Source: Ustilaginoidea virens
Lineage: Eukaryota; Ascomycota; Sordariomycetes; Hypocreales; Clavicipitaceae
Direction: 5' to 3'
Assembly (NCBI RefSeq): GCF_000687475.1
Contig: NC_057316.1
Span: 7,068,001 to 7,132,000 of the forward strand
Length of the DNA stretch: 64,000 nucleotides
Each line of letters starts with the position of its first letter. Position 1 is the first letter of the stretch. Below the pieces are notes generated by a model. That model was given only the letters and a program-made list of their open reading frames with translations. It was not told the origin of the DNA and made no database searches. Made by a program: the position numbers and the translations under genes. Shown one piece after another: positions 1 through 13,600 of the stretch.

Positions 1-2117
1 AGCGCGGTCTATAGTACTTGACATGGCTGCATAATTGCGGGTTGCCAAGTTTCCCCTCCATCGCGGTTTGACGTGCGCGGAATATAGACAGGGCAGGTAT
101 AATGCCGAGGGTCTTTGCACCAGAAGCATTTCTCTCCCCCAGTGGCAAGAACCATACGAAGTCGGAAGCTAGAGAAAATCCTGGCGTTTAACCTTTCAAT
201 CGAGGGTCGCTTGGACAAGTGGACTGACTTGGTTTTGGGGAGAAGCAAGGCGTCGTTGTGACGGGCAATTTCGCTGTCCGTGTGATGAGTAGGTGTGCAT
301 CTTCCGAGCTGGGCGTCGGAAACAGGAATTGCTGCGTTACGCCGAGAAACGCGGCAGTCTCACGATTCTCCGGGATATATGATCTGTAAGCGGCTTCGGA
401 GCCCTGGCATCTGGTGGCGGACGTGTCGGATCATGCACACTCGGGGAATATTCGCACTTGACGCAGTTTGGCAGGCCCATCCACTCGAATCCAACCAACC
501 GCTTGATCGTGCCGTCCATAGTCGGCGGCGGCAAGGCGGGACTAATCTTTCATCACGTCTGAATTGCTGGTGTTTCTCGATGCGGCAGTGGGCAAGGACC
601 CGTGCCCCCGTCTACGCAGTAGCCTGAAGGGATTCCGGGCGAACCGACGCCAAGAAGACAAGCTCAATCATGGCTTCTTCCAAGGGCCAAGACCCGTTTC
701 CGTCCGAGACGCTGGCCGGGCATTCGACCCGTCCTGGGTTGGCAGGAGCCACGGGATTCTACCTATCGCGGAGTTGCTAGCCCTGGTAAAGGCGATCCCC
801 GCGGCGCAGCATCGAATAGACAGGACGTTTCCCGAGGCGTCCGCTGCCCCCTTGGAGCGCTTAAAGGCGATGCAAACCATCACGTATCAGGTCCCCAGAC
901 GTGTTGGTAGCGCTTGAAGACACGACGCCGAAGCAGCGGTGTAGTTGGACATGTTTTACCAGAAGCGTCGTCGTCGGGATGCAGCTACAATCCAAGTGGC
1001 GTCCTGTGCCCTGATTGTGACGGGCATGTGTCTTGTGCTTCTTCCTCGTCGCTACCGTTGATGGGGGCATCGGGACGTCTGGAAGAGGGTATCTACTTGA
1101 TATCCCACCACGACGGCAGTTTTTCTCGGTGACACCGCCCCTGCCGCAGTACAGATGGCCGGCGTAATAAGCGCAATCACTGGTGCTGTAGTCTGATGTT
1201 GTACAGGTGTCAAAGGCTGCGAGCGAGCGCGCGACCAGTACTGAGAAGCCCGTTGACGTTGTATGGGGATACTGCAAGGCCAACTTTCCCGTTGAACAGA
1301 GCACCAGCGCATTGCTAGAGTATTTCCCAGAGACGTAGTCCCACATATGATAAGTGGATGACCTGGATGACCTGTTGACCTGGATGACGTGGGTTCCCAA
1401 CAAACCAAAGAGCCACGATCAAGTCTCGCTCGAATTGCTCTCGAGATGGCCAAAAGTGGGAGCTTCGACGTTTTAAATGCCATCAGCATATCTAACCGCG
1501 CCGCCTCTCCCTTTACAACGCCTTGCGACAGCCGCACCAGTCACTGCATCATGCATCACTGTTGACGGGTAGTTTGTTGAGGAATGCTGCTCCTACACCG
1601 GCTCCGGGCTGGCACCATGGAATAGTGATTGCCGATCGTGGCTTCAGTAAAGACGGCCGTACTGCCGTTTGGAGCTTGCTCGCAGCTGCGACATGTCCGC
1701 CTGTCCGTCGATTCGGCAGGGTTCGAATACTCGATAAACGCCCATTGACCGGCCACGTGCTCCGTACCTGTTCCATGCACGAGACGCCGGCTCGCTCTCG
1801 TTTGGTCTGCTTGAATGCAGGTTTGCATCGCATTTCGAAAGACGGAGAGTGATTCTGCCAACATCTGCTGATCTGGCCCGGCTCCGGGGTGGAAACGCGA
1901 GATACCTCAACAGCTGCCGCGCAATCCGCGGGGAAATAGCGCGAGAGGCCGGGCACCAGGACAGGAGCAGACTCGGGGTATGAGGGAGTGCATTCCTATC
2001 GGTCGATACAGCTTGGGGCATCTTGTGAACCAAACCGGCATTGCCATCTTGGAAATTAGGATGCAGCAAGTCAAGCCAAGCTAAGGGGAGGCCATGGAGA
2101 ATAAGTGTTTATGCGCC

Positions 2118-2160
2118 TTTTTTTTTTATTTTTTTTTTCATTTTATATTTTATATTTTCT
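2118..2160 (+). repeat. T-rich low-complexity tract
   Basis: Long T runs broken by single A and C residues, followed by TTTTATATTTTATATTTTC. It is a simple-sequence tract in the left flank. It could be the poly(A) end of an old reverse-strand retroposed sequence, but I see no body or target duplication to support that. Confidence 0.6.
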
Positions 2161-2856
2161 TTGCATGCATGGGCGGCAACGTCCAAGTTCATGTACTGCT
2201 CAGCTGGCTGGTTCTCGTCTGCCAAACGTGCCGATCATACAATGACAGTCTGTGCCAGGGATGCACGCCTTTGGATCCAGCAAGGTGGCGTTAATAGGCG
2301 ATGCCCGCCAGCTTTCCGTAAACATTGGTCTACTCCAGTCGCAAATGAGTCTCCCGAAGAAAGTCGAGTCGGACGCACAAGGTTCCGAATATAAGTCGTG
2401 GTGCGGCACGGGCCGAAGTGCGTGTTTCGATCTGCTTCCGATGTTGAGAACCGACAGGGGATGCGGCACTTGATTCACGGCGCCATTCATCGCAGCACAG
2501 CCCGGCAATCTTGCCGAGTTGTTCGATGGAACCTCCGGTTGGCCGGCGACCCGGCGCTGTAATCGAAAATCGCATGGCAAGGACGCGGTAATACTTGGAA
2601 TGTCAGGGCATGGAGGGCGAATGGGAAGCGCCAAGGTGGGCAATCACCGACGGAGCATACATCAGCAAGCAGCACGGCAGAACAGAACAGGCTGGAAGCA
2701 GGCGATTTCGGAGTCTGATCAGCGGGTCAAGGCCGAGACGATGATTGAGAAAGCGCAAGGACGTGGGCTCTCGGTAGCCATGCCGAATGTCGAGGGGGTC
2801 GACCTTGTCGCTGTCGTGTGGGACTTGAATCGGGCATCGGGATCGGGGTGACGTGG

Positions 2857-2861
2857 AAACT
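2857..2861. repeat. Left target-site duplication of B (AAACT)
   Basis: Identical to 57788-57792, directly abutting TGTTGG of the 5' LTR. Five base pairs is the usual copia duplication length. The pair proves that the two distant LTRs belong to the same insertion. Confidence 0.93.
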
Positions 2862-3057
2862 TGTTGGAAGGAAATTGGCTTGCCTGTAATGTGGATATCG
2901 GTCATGTCCGAGAGTGGATGAGCCGAATTCTCCCTAGATCAGTAAGCCCTTAGGGGTACCCCCTATCCCACTATAAATAGCTGGGAACACAAGTCTCTTA
3001 GAGAGGACTTGGTTCCTTCAATTAAGTATTATCGCATTTTCCCTATGCATTCTGACA
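2862..3057 (+). repeat. 5' LTR of element B
   Basis: 196 bp with TG...CA ends. It holds a TATA box (TATAAATA at 2972-2979) followed by a GC-balanced initiator region. This LTR is much less RIP-altered than the interior. Its partner is 57592-57787. Confidence 0.93.
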
Positions 3058-3089
3058 TAGTAGCAATTGCGTAAATATCACAACAAAAA
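3058..3089 (+). other. Element B leader, primer-binding region
   Basis: The 32 bp between the 5' LTR of B and nested element A1. It starts TAGTAGCAATTGCG, where the primer-binding site should be, possibly altered by RIP. It ends in five A residues that form the target duplication of A1 (AAAAA, repeated at 16089-16093). Confidence 0.7.
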
Positions 3090-3436
3090 TGTCGGAATCG
3101 CTGTCGCAAGGTGCCCAATTGGGCACATTGCGACGGATGTGCCGCGCACACCCGTTGCGCACGATGTGGCCACTTTGGCCACTTTTGCCCCTTTGCCCCT
3201 GTGCCCCTGAGCCCGGTAGGGCACGCGGGCAGTCCGGCCCGACCGCGCCGATGCACGTGACTACGGCACGCACAAAAAGGCTATATCGTGTAATTACTCT
3301 TTTGCTTCCTTTCTTTCCTCTTAGTTAGTCAGTCATAATTAAAGAAGTAATTATACCTTTGACTGGTGACCTCACGGTACTTAATACTACGCGCGCGACC
3401 CTACGTATAACTAGGTACCCCGAGTTTATATCAACA
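3090..3436 (+). repeat. 5' LTR of A1
   Basis: 347 bp, from TGTCGGAATCGC to TTTATATCAACA. A 32-bp near-perfect palindrome occupies 3103-3134 (outer arms GTCGCAA/TTGCGAC, core TGCCCAATTGGGCA), followed by a GC-rich block and a poorly coding tail. A short open frame on the reverse strand recurs in most LTRs of this family but is not a gene. Confidence 0.92.
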
Positions 3437-3966
3437 CTAATTAGTGGTGATAACTACTACTCACAGGATTATATCCCGCAAAGAATGGTGCATTATAGAT
3501 CAGTAAGATTACTCTCGAAGAGACGATTTCCATTATAAATCGTGCTAATCAGGAAGGCAGATAACCTATTCCGTTGAACGGTTATACTGCTAACTAATTA
3601 GAAGAATAATATAGACCTCTTCCACCTCTGTCTATCATAAAGGAAGAAAATATACTAACTATTATAATCTTTAAAGATACCCTTAGTATATATAGGAGGC
3701 GGCTGACCTATTCCGTTAAACGGTTACCTGCTTATTATAGGAGGCAAATAACCCATTCCGTTGAATAGTTATTTTGCTAATTAACCCCTTCTTTTCTCTC
3801 TTTTACCCCTACCGGTAAAAGCCCTCTTATATTCCTTGCAATAACCTTATAAGGTACGAATCTTATACTCCTTATAAGAGGATCGAATCTTATACTCCTT
3901 ACAAGAGTGAATATTGCACTCTTTGTAATATACCCCCCCCCCCTCTCAAACCCTCCTCTTAATACT
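3437..3966 (+). other. A1 untranslated leader
   Basis: 530 bp between LTR and Gag start. It opens with the motif CTAATTAGTGGTGATAAC (a RIP-altered hairpin that in other copies reads GTGGTGATAACCACCAC), where the primer-binding site should be. A C-homopolymer tract lies at about 3942-3953, shortly before the start codon. No gene is seen. The region is longer than in A2 and A5. Confidence 0.75.
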
Positions 3967-6900
3967 ATAGCATAATCACGATCATCAATATTACAACCGG
4001 CACTGCCCGAAAGGCTATAGCGATTTGCCCCCTTACTCGATGATAACTGGGCTACTGCGATAGAGCCAGTTACCCCTAATGCTACCACTATGGCATTACA
4101 CAACCGCCTGGCCTTCTTGATCTATACCTATGAGAAGGATTATATTATTGACGACGATCTATAGGAATTATTCCACGAAGACTATAGTGAATGGGATAAA
4201 TAACTATTTAACCGCGTTAATCCTCTATTCTTATGCGAATTCCGCATATACCTACGGGATTACGGCGTATATATCGGAGCATTAGGCTTTATTATAATAT
4301 CTACCTTAATGGAATGCCTTTAACAACAATAGAACCCTAAATAGCCTTAAAAAGAGATCAACCGTTAATTAGGGTATAAAATGTTCTAATTACGACTTAA
4401 TCCTTATAGGGAAGTATTAGTACCTATCGGCAATTTCGACCAGGAAGTTATAGGCTTACAGAATTTATCACGAGCACCTACTATAGTAAGGCCCTTAAGA
4501 AGATCCTTACGAGCTTTAATAATAAAGGACTTTATAATACTAAGGGTAGCACGATCATAATTATAACAACCCATTATCCCCCCCTCTATATCGAAAAAGC
4601 CTTTTGCCCTTACCCCTACCGAAGAAGATAGGGGCCAGTCCTAATAACCAAAAGGGAAGACGCCTATTTATAATAGGCCGCTATTCGAAATAGGGGAAAG
4701 CTCCCGCTAATAATAATATATAACAGCCGAAGATTATAGCCCGACCGACCAAATATTATACCCTAGGGGTTATACCCCTAGCTGGGCTAGCCGAGGCGGC
4801 TATTTTAATGCCCCTCGAGGTTATAGCATACCCAATAGAGCTCGGGTTATAGGCCCTAATAATATGCTTCCTTTAATAGAGGACCCCGATAATAATACCC
4901 TTTAAGCTAATGCCGCCCTTAATACTAGATATTACGAATCGCGGTATCGCGGCCTATAGGCCCAAACGCCTTATCCAATAATGCTAAAAATAGGCATGGC
5001 ACCTAGTCCTTCCCGTTAATATCGCCCTACTTAGGCCGATGAATAGACGGTTTTAATAGGAGGACCGGTAAACCTAGACCGACCCGGGTTATAGGATAAC
5101 CCAGCCAAAGATCCCGCCAGCCTACCGTAAGGCTACCGATAAGCCGTTCCGGAATACCCTTTAGAATACCCCTAAGAAGATCATACCTAATAAGGGTTTA
5201 GCTAAGAAGATCATTCCCGAACCGGGTTTAATAATATATCGAAGAAGATATCTAACCTCCTCTGCAGCTACCGTATAGAGGATAGATATAGCGGCAAAAT
5301 GGATGACTTTATTATACTAAAAGTTATCTCTTTTAAGAGTAAATGCCGCCTACTAGGATTACCTAATAATGCATTCGCTAGAGCCTTCTAAATTATACTT
5401 ATCGGCAATACTAAGATATATTACTTTAATAATATCGAATGTATTCGTAATACCCTTACTTTTAACGATATAGTCCGTAAAGTCAAGAGCTATTTCGAAA
5501 ATAAGAGTATAAAGCAATTCTATTTATACTATTAGAATAGAATAATACTCTAATTAACTATCGCGAAATATCCCGATAAGTTAAAGCTAGAATGCCTTAA
5601 TATCCTATTGGAAGAACTTTAACGCCTATATCGTGGTCTTTTTCCCCCTTTTATAGTGGATATAGAGCTTCACCGATAAATCCTTAATGCTGTAAGGGAT
5701 ACCCCTAAGTGTAGCTAGGCGCTATATCGATATGCCCCTACATTCAAAGGCCTTACCGCTAACCTACGGCGATCCCTTTCTATCTATAAGACTACCCATA
5801 TAACTCAATAGCATCATTTCCTTTAATAATAGCCTTAGCAATATTAGGATGTTAAAGATATTGATATCGCTAATAATATGGCGTTATTTATAGATCGTAG
5901 ATATAGTCAATCCCACAGCCGGTATTAACGCCCCTAACGATACGGACCCCCTTAATGCTACTTTAAATAGAATCGCACCCTTCCTATTAGGCCCTATTAA
6001 AGAAGATGCTTTATTTGTAATAAAATAGGGTGTTAGTCATCTAACCACTCTGCTAAAGAGCAACAAGAATTAAAGGACTGATGGATAAAGAACCGATCCC
6101 ACTATACTACCCCTAATGATAAGAAATTCCGTATTTTCTTATAGGAATACGAAGAGCCCGGCCCCTAAGGCCTTAAAGAAGAAGATATAGAGGCTAACCT
6201 TAAGGATATCATCGGTAATATCGAGGTAATAATAGCAGGGGATATAAACTAGGATATAGAGAATGCTGCTATACCGCAAATTATAGCCACTCAGTATTTC
6301 CTAGCCCCTGATAACGACCTATTACTAATGTTATCTATCGAGATATTATAAGCCCTATAAGATAAATCGTGCCGATATGCCTTTTTATAGATTAACCCCT
6401 TCCGAATGCCCTTACTACTACTAGACTGTAATTCTGCCTTTCTAGAAGAAGAACAGTATAGTAACCATACCTTCTACGGAATCCTACCGGATACCAGTAC
6501 TTCTAGCCTATTAACAGCAGGCCTAGGTCAAATAAAGGCCCTAATGCGATTAATAAAGACCCTAACTATTAAGATAACTGATAAAAAGTATACAATAAAC
6601 TTCGGCGCAGGCTCTACTATATCCTCCGGTATATTAAATATCCTAACGATATTCGGCAATATCCCCTTCCACATTCTTAACAGTAGCACCCCCTTCCTAT
6701 ATTCTATTACGAATATAGATAGGATGGGCGTAAAGCTTAATAACATTAATAACCTATTAATCTAAGGGGATATTAAGGTCCTTATTATTAGGAAATAGGG
6801 ACATCTATAGTGGACTCTCAATACCACGGATACTATAGCCTTCCATCTATCGTCATAGGAGATCCGTTAACTATATTATCAATTCGGGCACCCTTCTATC

Positions 6901-9810
6901 AACAGGCTTACCAAATTGCTTCAGCAGGCTGGTTATAATAATATTAACCGCAGTATCATCGAAAGCATTACCTATATATACCATCAATGCTAAATGAACG
7001 TAAAGGCACCCAGCCGATTTAAATTCACACTTAAGGATAATAATACCAGCCAATTCAACTACGAAATTATCGTCGATATCCTTCATATTAATAATCGGCC
7101 GGTATTATATATCGTAGATGCTGCAATAAGCTTCCAGGCGGCTAGATTCCTCGATCTATAAAAGCAGAAGGCCTATAATATTTGGAATGCCCTTAAGGAA
7201 TACTAGATTGATACCTACCTTAGCCTACCGGATTAGATAATTCATAATGCCGGACCTAACTTCGCCTCTGCCGAATTCCGCCATAATGCCCAGCTTTTAT
7301 CTATCAATATGGATAAAATTCCTATAGAAGCCTATAATAGTATTAGCAAAGTCGAGAGATATCACGCCCCCTTACGCCGAGCCTATACCATCGTTAATAA
7401 TAAAATAGGCGACCTAATAATAAAGGAATAGAAATTATAGCTCGCTATAAAAGCTATTAATGATTCCGCTAGACCTAACGGTCTAGTGCCTATATTATTA
7501 GTCTTTAGAGTATATCCTCGACTCATAGATAATTCACCCCCTAGCTTATTAGTATTACAATATGCCTTAACGTTACGAAAGGCTATTAATAAAGCTAGGA
7601 AATGCCTCGCTAAGCGCCAGGTTTATAATGCCCTCGCCCAACGGAATGGCCTAGATATACAGCCTATCCACCGACTACCCCTATAATCCGATGTATGGGT
7701 ATAGCGAGAGAAAGGTGGCTAGTATAGGCCATACCGGCTAATCAGCCTCAATAATAAGACCTATATTATACAAATGCCATATAGCTTAATTAAGTTCCGG
7801 TTAACGGTTATTAAGCCTTATAACCACGACCTTAATAACGATCCTACTGCTGATGATGCCGAAGATATTATTTATACCGAAGGACTGGCCCGCCCTAGCC
7901 GGATGGAAATCAGGATACCGGCTGCACCTACACCTCTAGCCGCGATGATACCTATAGCCGCGATATTACCGTTGCCTGCAGCCGCGATATTATCGTCGCC
8001 AGCCACTAGCTCTAATTAAACCAGGCCACTATCACTATCACCAATAAGGGTAGTATCTAACATTATAATCAATAAGGACTAAGAAGAAGCTCTCATTAAC
8101 GCTATAGCTTTTAATACCATTATTAACGTCTTTTTCCTAACCGCGAAAGAGTAAGCCGACCTATAGCTTACTAGCTAATTACGCTAGGAAGGGAAGATTA
8201 TAACCCCTAGAGCCCCTTTCGAATAGTCTGATTATACAGAGATAGAAGCGTTATAGGCCCGCGATATATTCCGATTCGTCACCTTTAATATCGGTTAATA
8301 TAGAGCCTAATGCCTATTCAACTCACGTATAGTATGAGAAATCAAAGGCAAAGGTATAGATACGCTATATAAAAAGTCACGACTCGTCATATAAGGTTAT
8401 AGTGATAATGAAAAGCAATTGATATTGACTTAGTCCCCTACAATCTAACGGGCTAGTCAACGGTTACTTATATCATTAGCCCTATCACTATAACGCTCTT
8501 ACGGCTTATTCCTCTAGATACGTAATATCACATAGGCTTATATACAGTCATCTACTACCCTTAATAGATCGATTATCGCTAAGCTACCTAAGCAGATAGC
8601 GCATTAATACCCCGATAATACGATTATGGAAGTAGTAAAGCCACTATACGGAATAGCTGAGGCAGGCACCCACTAGTAGGCGATATACTTCCGGCACCAT
8701 CGCGAGAAGTTGGGCATAACTACTTCAACCTATGACCCCTGTTTGCTAATATCCGGCGATACTAACCGTACTAACGTTCCTAACTATACTGGTGATACTA
8801 GCGATACTATATGCTTCGGTATTATAGGTATGCAGACTAATGATACCCTTGGACTTAATAACGATACCTTCTTCTAATGGGAGGAATTAGAACTTATTAA
8901 GGCAGGCTTCAACGCTAAGCCCAAAATAAGGCTATCGCTAACCGTGCCCCTAATATTCAACGGATGCATACTGACGGTTCACAATAACGGCATAACCTTA
9001 TGCTAGAAAGGGCAAAGTAAGAAGATCACGACCATCAACAAAAATGCGCCTATAGCCTAGCGTAATTACGTTGAATAACGCGCTCGTGGCGCTTATATAG
9101 CTACAGTCTGCCAGCCTAAGGCGTCTTTTGACCTATCTATCGCGGTATAATACTAGCAACCTGACCCTAACGATATCGCGAGGTTGAATAAGCGCCTTTA
9201 ATAGCAATGCGATAACTAAGATCGTGGCTTACGGTATATCAATCTAGCCCTTGCTATAGCTAAACTCTTTGTATTTATTGACGGATCCTTTGCCAATAAT
9301 AAAGATTTAAGCTCCTAGATTGGTTATGTGATTGTACTAGGGAACGAGGAAGATATAGCGGATAATGCCTTTAACCTGATAGGTAATATCATTACTTATA
9401 GCTCTATAAAGAGTAAGCGTATAATACGCAGCGCACTCGCTTCGGAGCTGTATAGTATGGTATAAGGGGTCGATATCGCATATGCGATAGGCACGACCCT
9501 TAACATGATTACCAGCAGGTTAGGACTACTAAAGATTCCTACGGTGGTATGCATAGATTCTTTTTCGTTATACGAATGCCTTGTTAAGCTAGGCACTACG
9601 AAAGAGAAGAGGCTTATAATAGATATTATGGCCTTACGATAGTTATATAAGCGCCGGGAAATCTATAAGATTCGCTAGATTAATAGGAATAATAACCTCG
9701 CCGATATAATAACTAAGGGAACGCCGAATAAAGCCCTTAAGACCTTTATCGACTGTAATCAGGCTGTTATACGTGTAGAAGGGTGGGTAAAGAGGCCAGT
9801 CAATATCTGA
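3967..9810 (+). pseudogene. A1 Gag-Pol polyprotein (copia), RIP-inactivated
   Basis: The start codon is ATA where sister copies have ATG, a G-to-A change. One frame runs to the TGA at 9810, ending VEGWVKRPVNI. Gag fills the first 2 kb, with a CCHC-like knuckle (CFICNKIGC) near 6025-6055. The protease region near 6475-6530 shows L-P-D-T-S, a changed DTG motif. Integrase lies at about 6870-7480, with an H-H zinc region (FGHPSINRL), an I-V-D core and HNAG where an Asp is expected. Reverse transcriptase lies at about 8270-8950, including PLYGIAEAG and Q-T-N-D-T (AAT at 8839-8841) in place of the double Asp. RNase H starts near 9265 (FIDGSFANN). No frameshift is needed across 5844 nt, yet TAG/TAA stops are scattered throughout. 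Not functional. Confidence 0.88.
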
Positions 9811-10096
9811 CTACATTTGGCTATGATTGGTGATATTATAGGTAGTAAGTGTGTGGATTTTCCTATGTTCAATGTTGTGTGCAATGCTGCTTTTACTGCG
9901 TTTACTGCTGCCCCTTTTTGCCCCTTTGTTTTGGCTGCGATATTCAATATACCGGCTGTATGGTATGAGGCCGCGCGGCGCGATAGCGTTATCGGCGGCA
10001 TAATCTGCCGAGACCGCGCCGCACTTTTCTTTCTATATGTGCGCCTTATATCCTAGCGATTCCGATATTTGCTTCTATAAAAAGAGAAGCTGCTAG

Positions 10097-10359
10097 TGTC
10101 GGAATCGCTATCGTAAGGTGCCCAATTAGGCATATTACGACGGATATGCCGCGCACACCCGTTGCGCACGATGTGGCTACTTTGGCCACTTTTGCCCCTT
10201 TGCCCCTGTGCCCCTGAGCCCGGTAGGGCATGCGGGCAGTCCGGCCCGACCGCGCCAATGCACGTGACTACGGCACGCATAAAAAGGCCACATCGTGTAA
10301 TTACTCTTTTGCTTCCTTTCTTTCCTCTTAGTTAGTTAGTTATAATCAAAGAAGTAATC
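10097..10359 (+). repeat. 3' LTR of A1, left part
   Basis: Begins TGTCGGAATCGCTATCG and is interrupted at 10360 by G, directly after TAATC. Its remainder is 16005-16088. Confidence 0.9.
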
Positions 10360-10613
10360 TGTTACGGACTCGGGCTATACCCGTATCATAGATTAACTGA
10401 GGCTCGGGCTGCGCCTATGCCTAGTCCGGAACGGATGATATAAGGTAGACGCGCGGGCCTATAGGGCAACGTTAGGGCTCTAACCCGCGCCATACACGGA
10501 TGTATATAGACTGCAGAAGGGACCCGATTCGGGCTTTTCTCCCTTCCTCCTTAATTTTATTAATACATCCGATTAATGCCTATTCGCAGTCGCCCTAAGG
10601 CTAGTCCGTTATA
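10360..10613 (+). repeat. 5' LTR of G
   Basis: 254 bp. Its last bases are CCGTTATA against CCGTCACA in the 3' LTR, a RIP-type difference. TG start, TA (altered CA) end. Confidence 0.9.
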
Positions 10614-13600
10614 ATTAATAAAACTCTCTTAACCCTTATTATTATATCTTATATAACTACCGATAATAGATATAGACCCCTCATAGAATATTATAGGCTC
10701 GGACGATACCTAATGCACCCCCGCTCAACAATAGGCTATATAACTAGAGTTAATTACGAACGCGATAAAAATACTTAATGCGAGGTTCTAAGAATAGCTA
10801 TCCTAAAGCTAAGAGAGTAAGCGCTAGATATACGCTTAGGCCAAATAGATTAAGCATTAGATATAGGCTCTTATCGACTAAATATAGCAATAACTATCGT
10901 TAGTACCTATATTAACTTTAGACTAATCCTAGACTAATTCTATTCTAATCCTAAAGGAAACCTAATAAAAACGCAAGCTAATACTAGTCGGGGAACCCTT
11001 TAATAGCAAAAAGGCTATATTTACTGTATAGAAGACCTTTATAGAATATAAATTAGAGATCGATTAAGACTTTATTAGTAACAATAAGACCTAATAGATA
11101 TTTATCTATTAGAACCTTTTGGCTATAATTTAATCCTAAGTTATAATATTCTTTAAGAACGGTATAGCCTTCTATTACCGCCTTATAGCCTTCTTTAATT
11201 ACCTATAGCAACTCTTTAAGGATCTATATTAAGAGGAACGCATAATTACTAAGCTTAAGTATACCCTCTATTAGATACTAAAAGAACCCTTTTTAGCTTT
11301 CTTTATATACTTTAAGGAAAAATTAGCATTAATAAAGGGGCTTAATTAGCCTAAATCGGTAAAGCTAAAAATACTCTAATCCGCCCTTAACCCTTATATA
11401 TCGGAAAAGATTATCAGCCTAAGGGTCTCCTATAAAGACTATAATACAGCTATTATATAATACCGTAAAATCGCTATCGACCTAAAGATAAACCTTACCG
11501 CGAAATACTATATGGATCCTTACTGGAATTATAATGATAATGCCTAGGATCTGCAGGCAACCGCTTAGGATAAAGATAGTAATACGCCTATAATAGGCGT
11601 TAATAAGCTAGATTCGAAGGGCAAAAAGAAATTATCTACTAAAAGGGCAGTATAGGTTTTAAAAAAGATCCTTAAGGAGTACTACTAGAAATTACTTTAT
11701 ACCTAATATAGGAATACCGGCTATAAAATACCGGAATATAAGCTAAGGCTAGCCTGGCCTCTACTAGAGATAACTATAGCTTCTATAGACCTAAAGGCTA
11801 TAGAAGCCTTACGAATCGCTAAATTTAGAGATAGCGATAATAGCGATTCCTAGGGGAAAGATTAACCCTTAAGCCGAATCTTATAAAAGGGCTTAAAAAA
11901 TATACCTAGCCCCTAGCCAGATTATAATAGGAATATTATATAAAGGAGATTAATAATATTAAAGACTATATAGATAGATACCCCTTTTTAGTCCTAATAT
12001 TATATAATAATTTTACCTTTATCGATACCCTAATTAATTCTAGTTGTAACTACTATAGTATAATAAGCGAAAGAACTATCTAAAGGTTAAAATTCTAGCC
12101 TATCTGCCTACCGTCTTATAAGAAACTTAAGACTATAGTAGATATAAAGAGTCGATTAGGGGAGCAATAGATTACCCTTTTAATTACCTATACTATCTAT
12201 ATTAATATCGATATTAATAGATAGCTATTAGCTGTAATACTATATATCGTCCTAGGCCTTACTTGCGATATTATCCTAGGGTTGCCTTAAATAGAGTACC
12301 GTAATATTGAACTATAGGCGAAATAGTATTAATTAAAAATTAGAGCTGCTAGCGGCCTACTTATAAAGGAATTAACTACTCGATCCTTTAGGCCTATTAT
12401 AATTAATATTCTTAGATTGGTCTTTTATGGCATACTATAATGCGCAGTATATACCTAAGATAACTTAATCTCCTTCTTCCTTATAAGCCTATAAAAGCTT
12501 ATATATATCCTCTGTATTATGCTCCCGCTATATTAGGATTTAGCTTCCCTTTTAGCCTAGCTGTAGACCCTACTATTAGAGCTTTAGGACTTTGCTAACC
12601 TCTTCGATAAGGCGAAAGCTTCTAGCCTCCTACTGCACTAAGATACGCTAGATTATTATATTAAGCTTAAACCGACCCTAAATAGGGGGCCACCCGACCT
12701 CCTATAGGGACTACTATATAATATACCGTAGGACTAGCTACTTAAAATTCGGAGATAGGTAATAGACCTTATAAATAAAGGGTAGATCTATATAAGCTCT
12801 TTATCGGCAGTAGTACTAATTCTACTCGTAAGAAAGGCAAGCAATAAATAGCGTTTTTGCATAGACTACTAGGCCCTAAATAAGGTTATAATATAAGACT
12901 GGTACCCCCTTCTTTTAATTAAAGAGATACTATACTCCCTATCCTAAGCAAAGTGGTTTATAAAGGTAGATATTTATACTATATTTTATAAGATCTATAT
13001 CGCTAAAGGCGATAAATACCTAATTGTATTCCAGACCTATTTCGGTCTTTTTAAATAGTTAGTAACCCCTTTTAGCCTAATTAGGGCCTTTGCGATATTC
13101 TAATATTATATTAATAGGGCCTTAGGGGACTTATTAGGGGATTTTACTATTATTTATCTAGATAATATTTTAGTCTATACTAGAGGCTTATAAAATGAAT
13201 ATATAGACTGTATTAGGGTTATCCTTTAGCGCCTATAAGATACTAGCCTAAATCTAGACCTAGATAAATATAATTTCGCAGTAAAAGAGGTCTATTACCT
13301 TAGCTATATTATAATAGTAGGAAAGGAGATCTGCCTAAACCCTAAGAAGATTAAGGCGATCTAAGAGTAAAAAGCCCCTATAAAATTATGGGGCATCTAG
13401 AGCTTTCTAAGATTTACAAATTTCTATTATAATTTTATCTTAAACTTCTCCTATCTAGCTAAGCCTTTAGTTCGACTAATATAAAAGGGTATCCCCTTTT
13501 AATAGCTTAAAGAGGAAGAAAAGGCTTTCTAAATACTTAAGTAGTACTTTATTTTATATTTAATTTTCGCCTAATAGGACCCTAAGAAGGAAACGATCCT

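Larger units (their letters stand above)
1..2861. other. Left host flank, no confident gene
   Basis: Normal-GC DNA with no RIP signature, ending exactly at the AAACT target site of element B. All open frames are short, overlap on both strands and show no domain I recognise. A reverse-strand stretch around 1050-1350 reads as cysteine-rich in one frame but has no clear start, signal peptide or splice structure. A plus-strand ATG at 670 opens only 36 codons. A small tandem repeat (GGATGACCT-like units) lies at about 1353-1388. The stretch may be intergenic, a decayed gene, or hold a multi-intron gene that cannot be resolved by eye. Confidence 0.6.

Noticed and set aside
2519..2851. 110-codon plus-strand ORF adjacent to the B insertion
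   Set aside because: No domain, and overlapped by equally long reverse frames. I could not connect it across the insertion to 57793 as a split gene.
3029..3273. Recurrent 66-90 codon reverse-strand ORF (MAFLCVCRCHVHRRSRAGL and relatives) seen at 3043, 10053, 18696, 43501, 49197 and 57062
   Set aside because: It lies wholly inside A-family LTRs, in their GC-rich block. Its recurrence is explained by LTR copies; frames shift between copies and no domain is recognisable.
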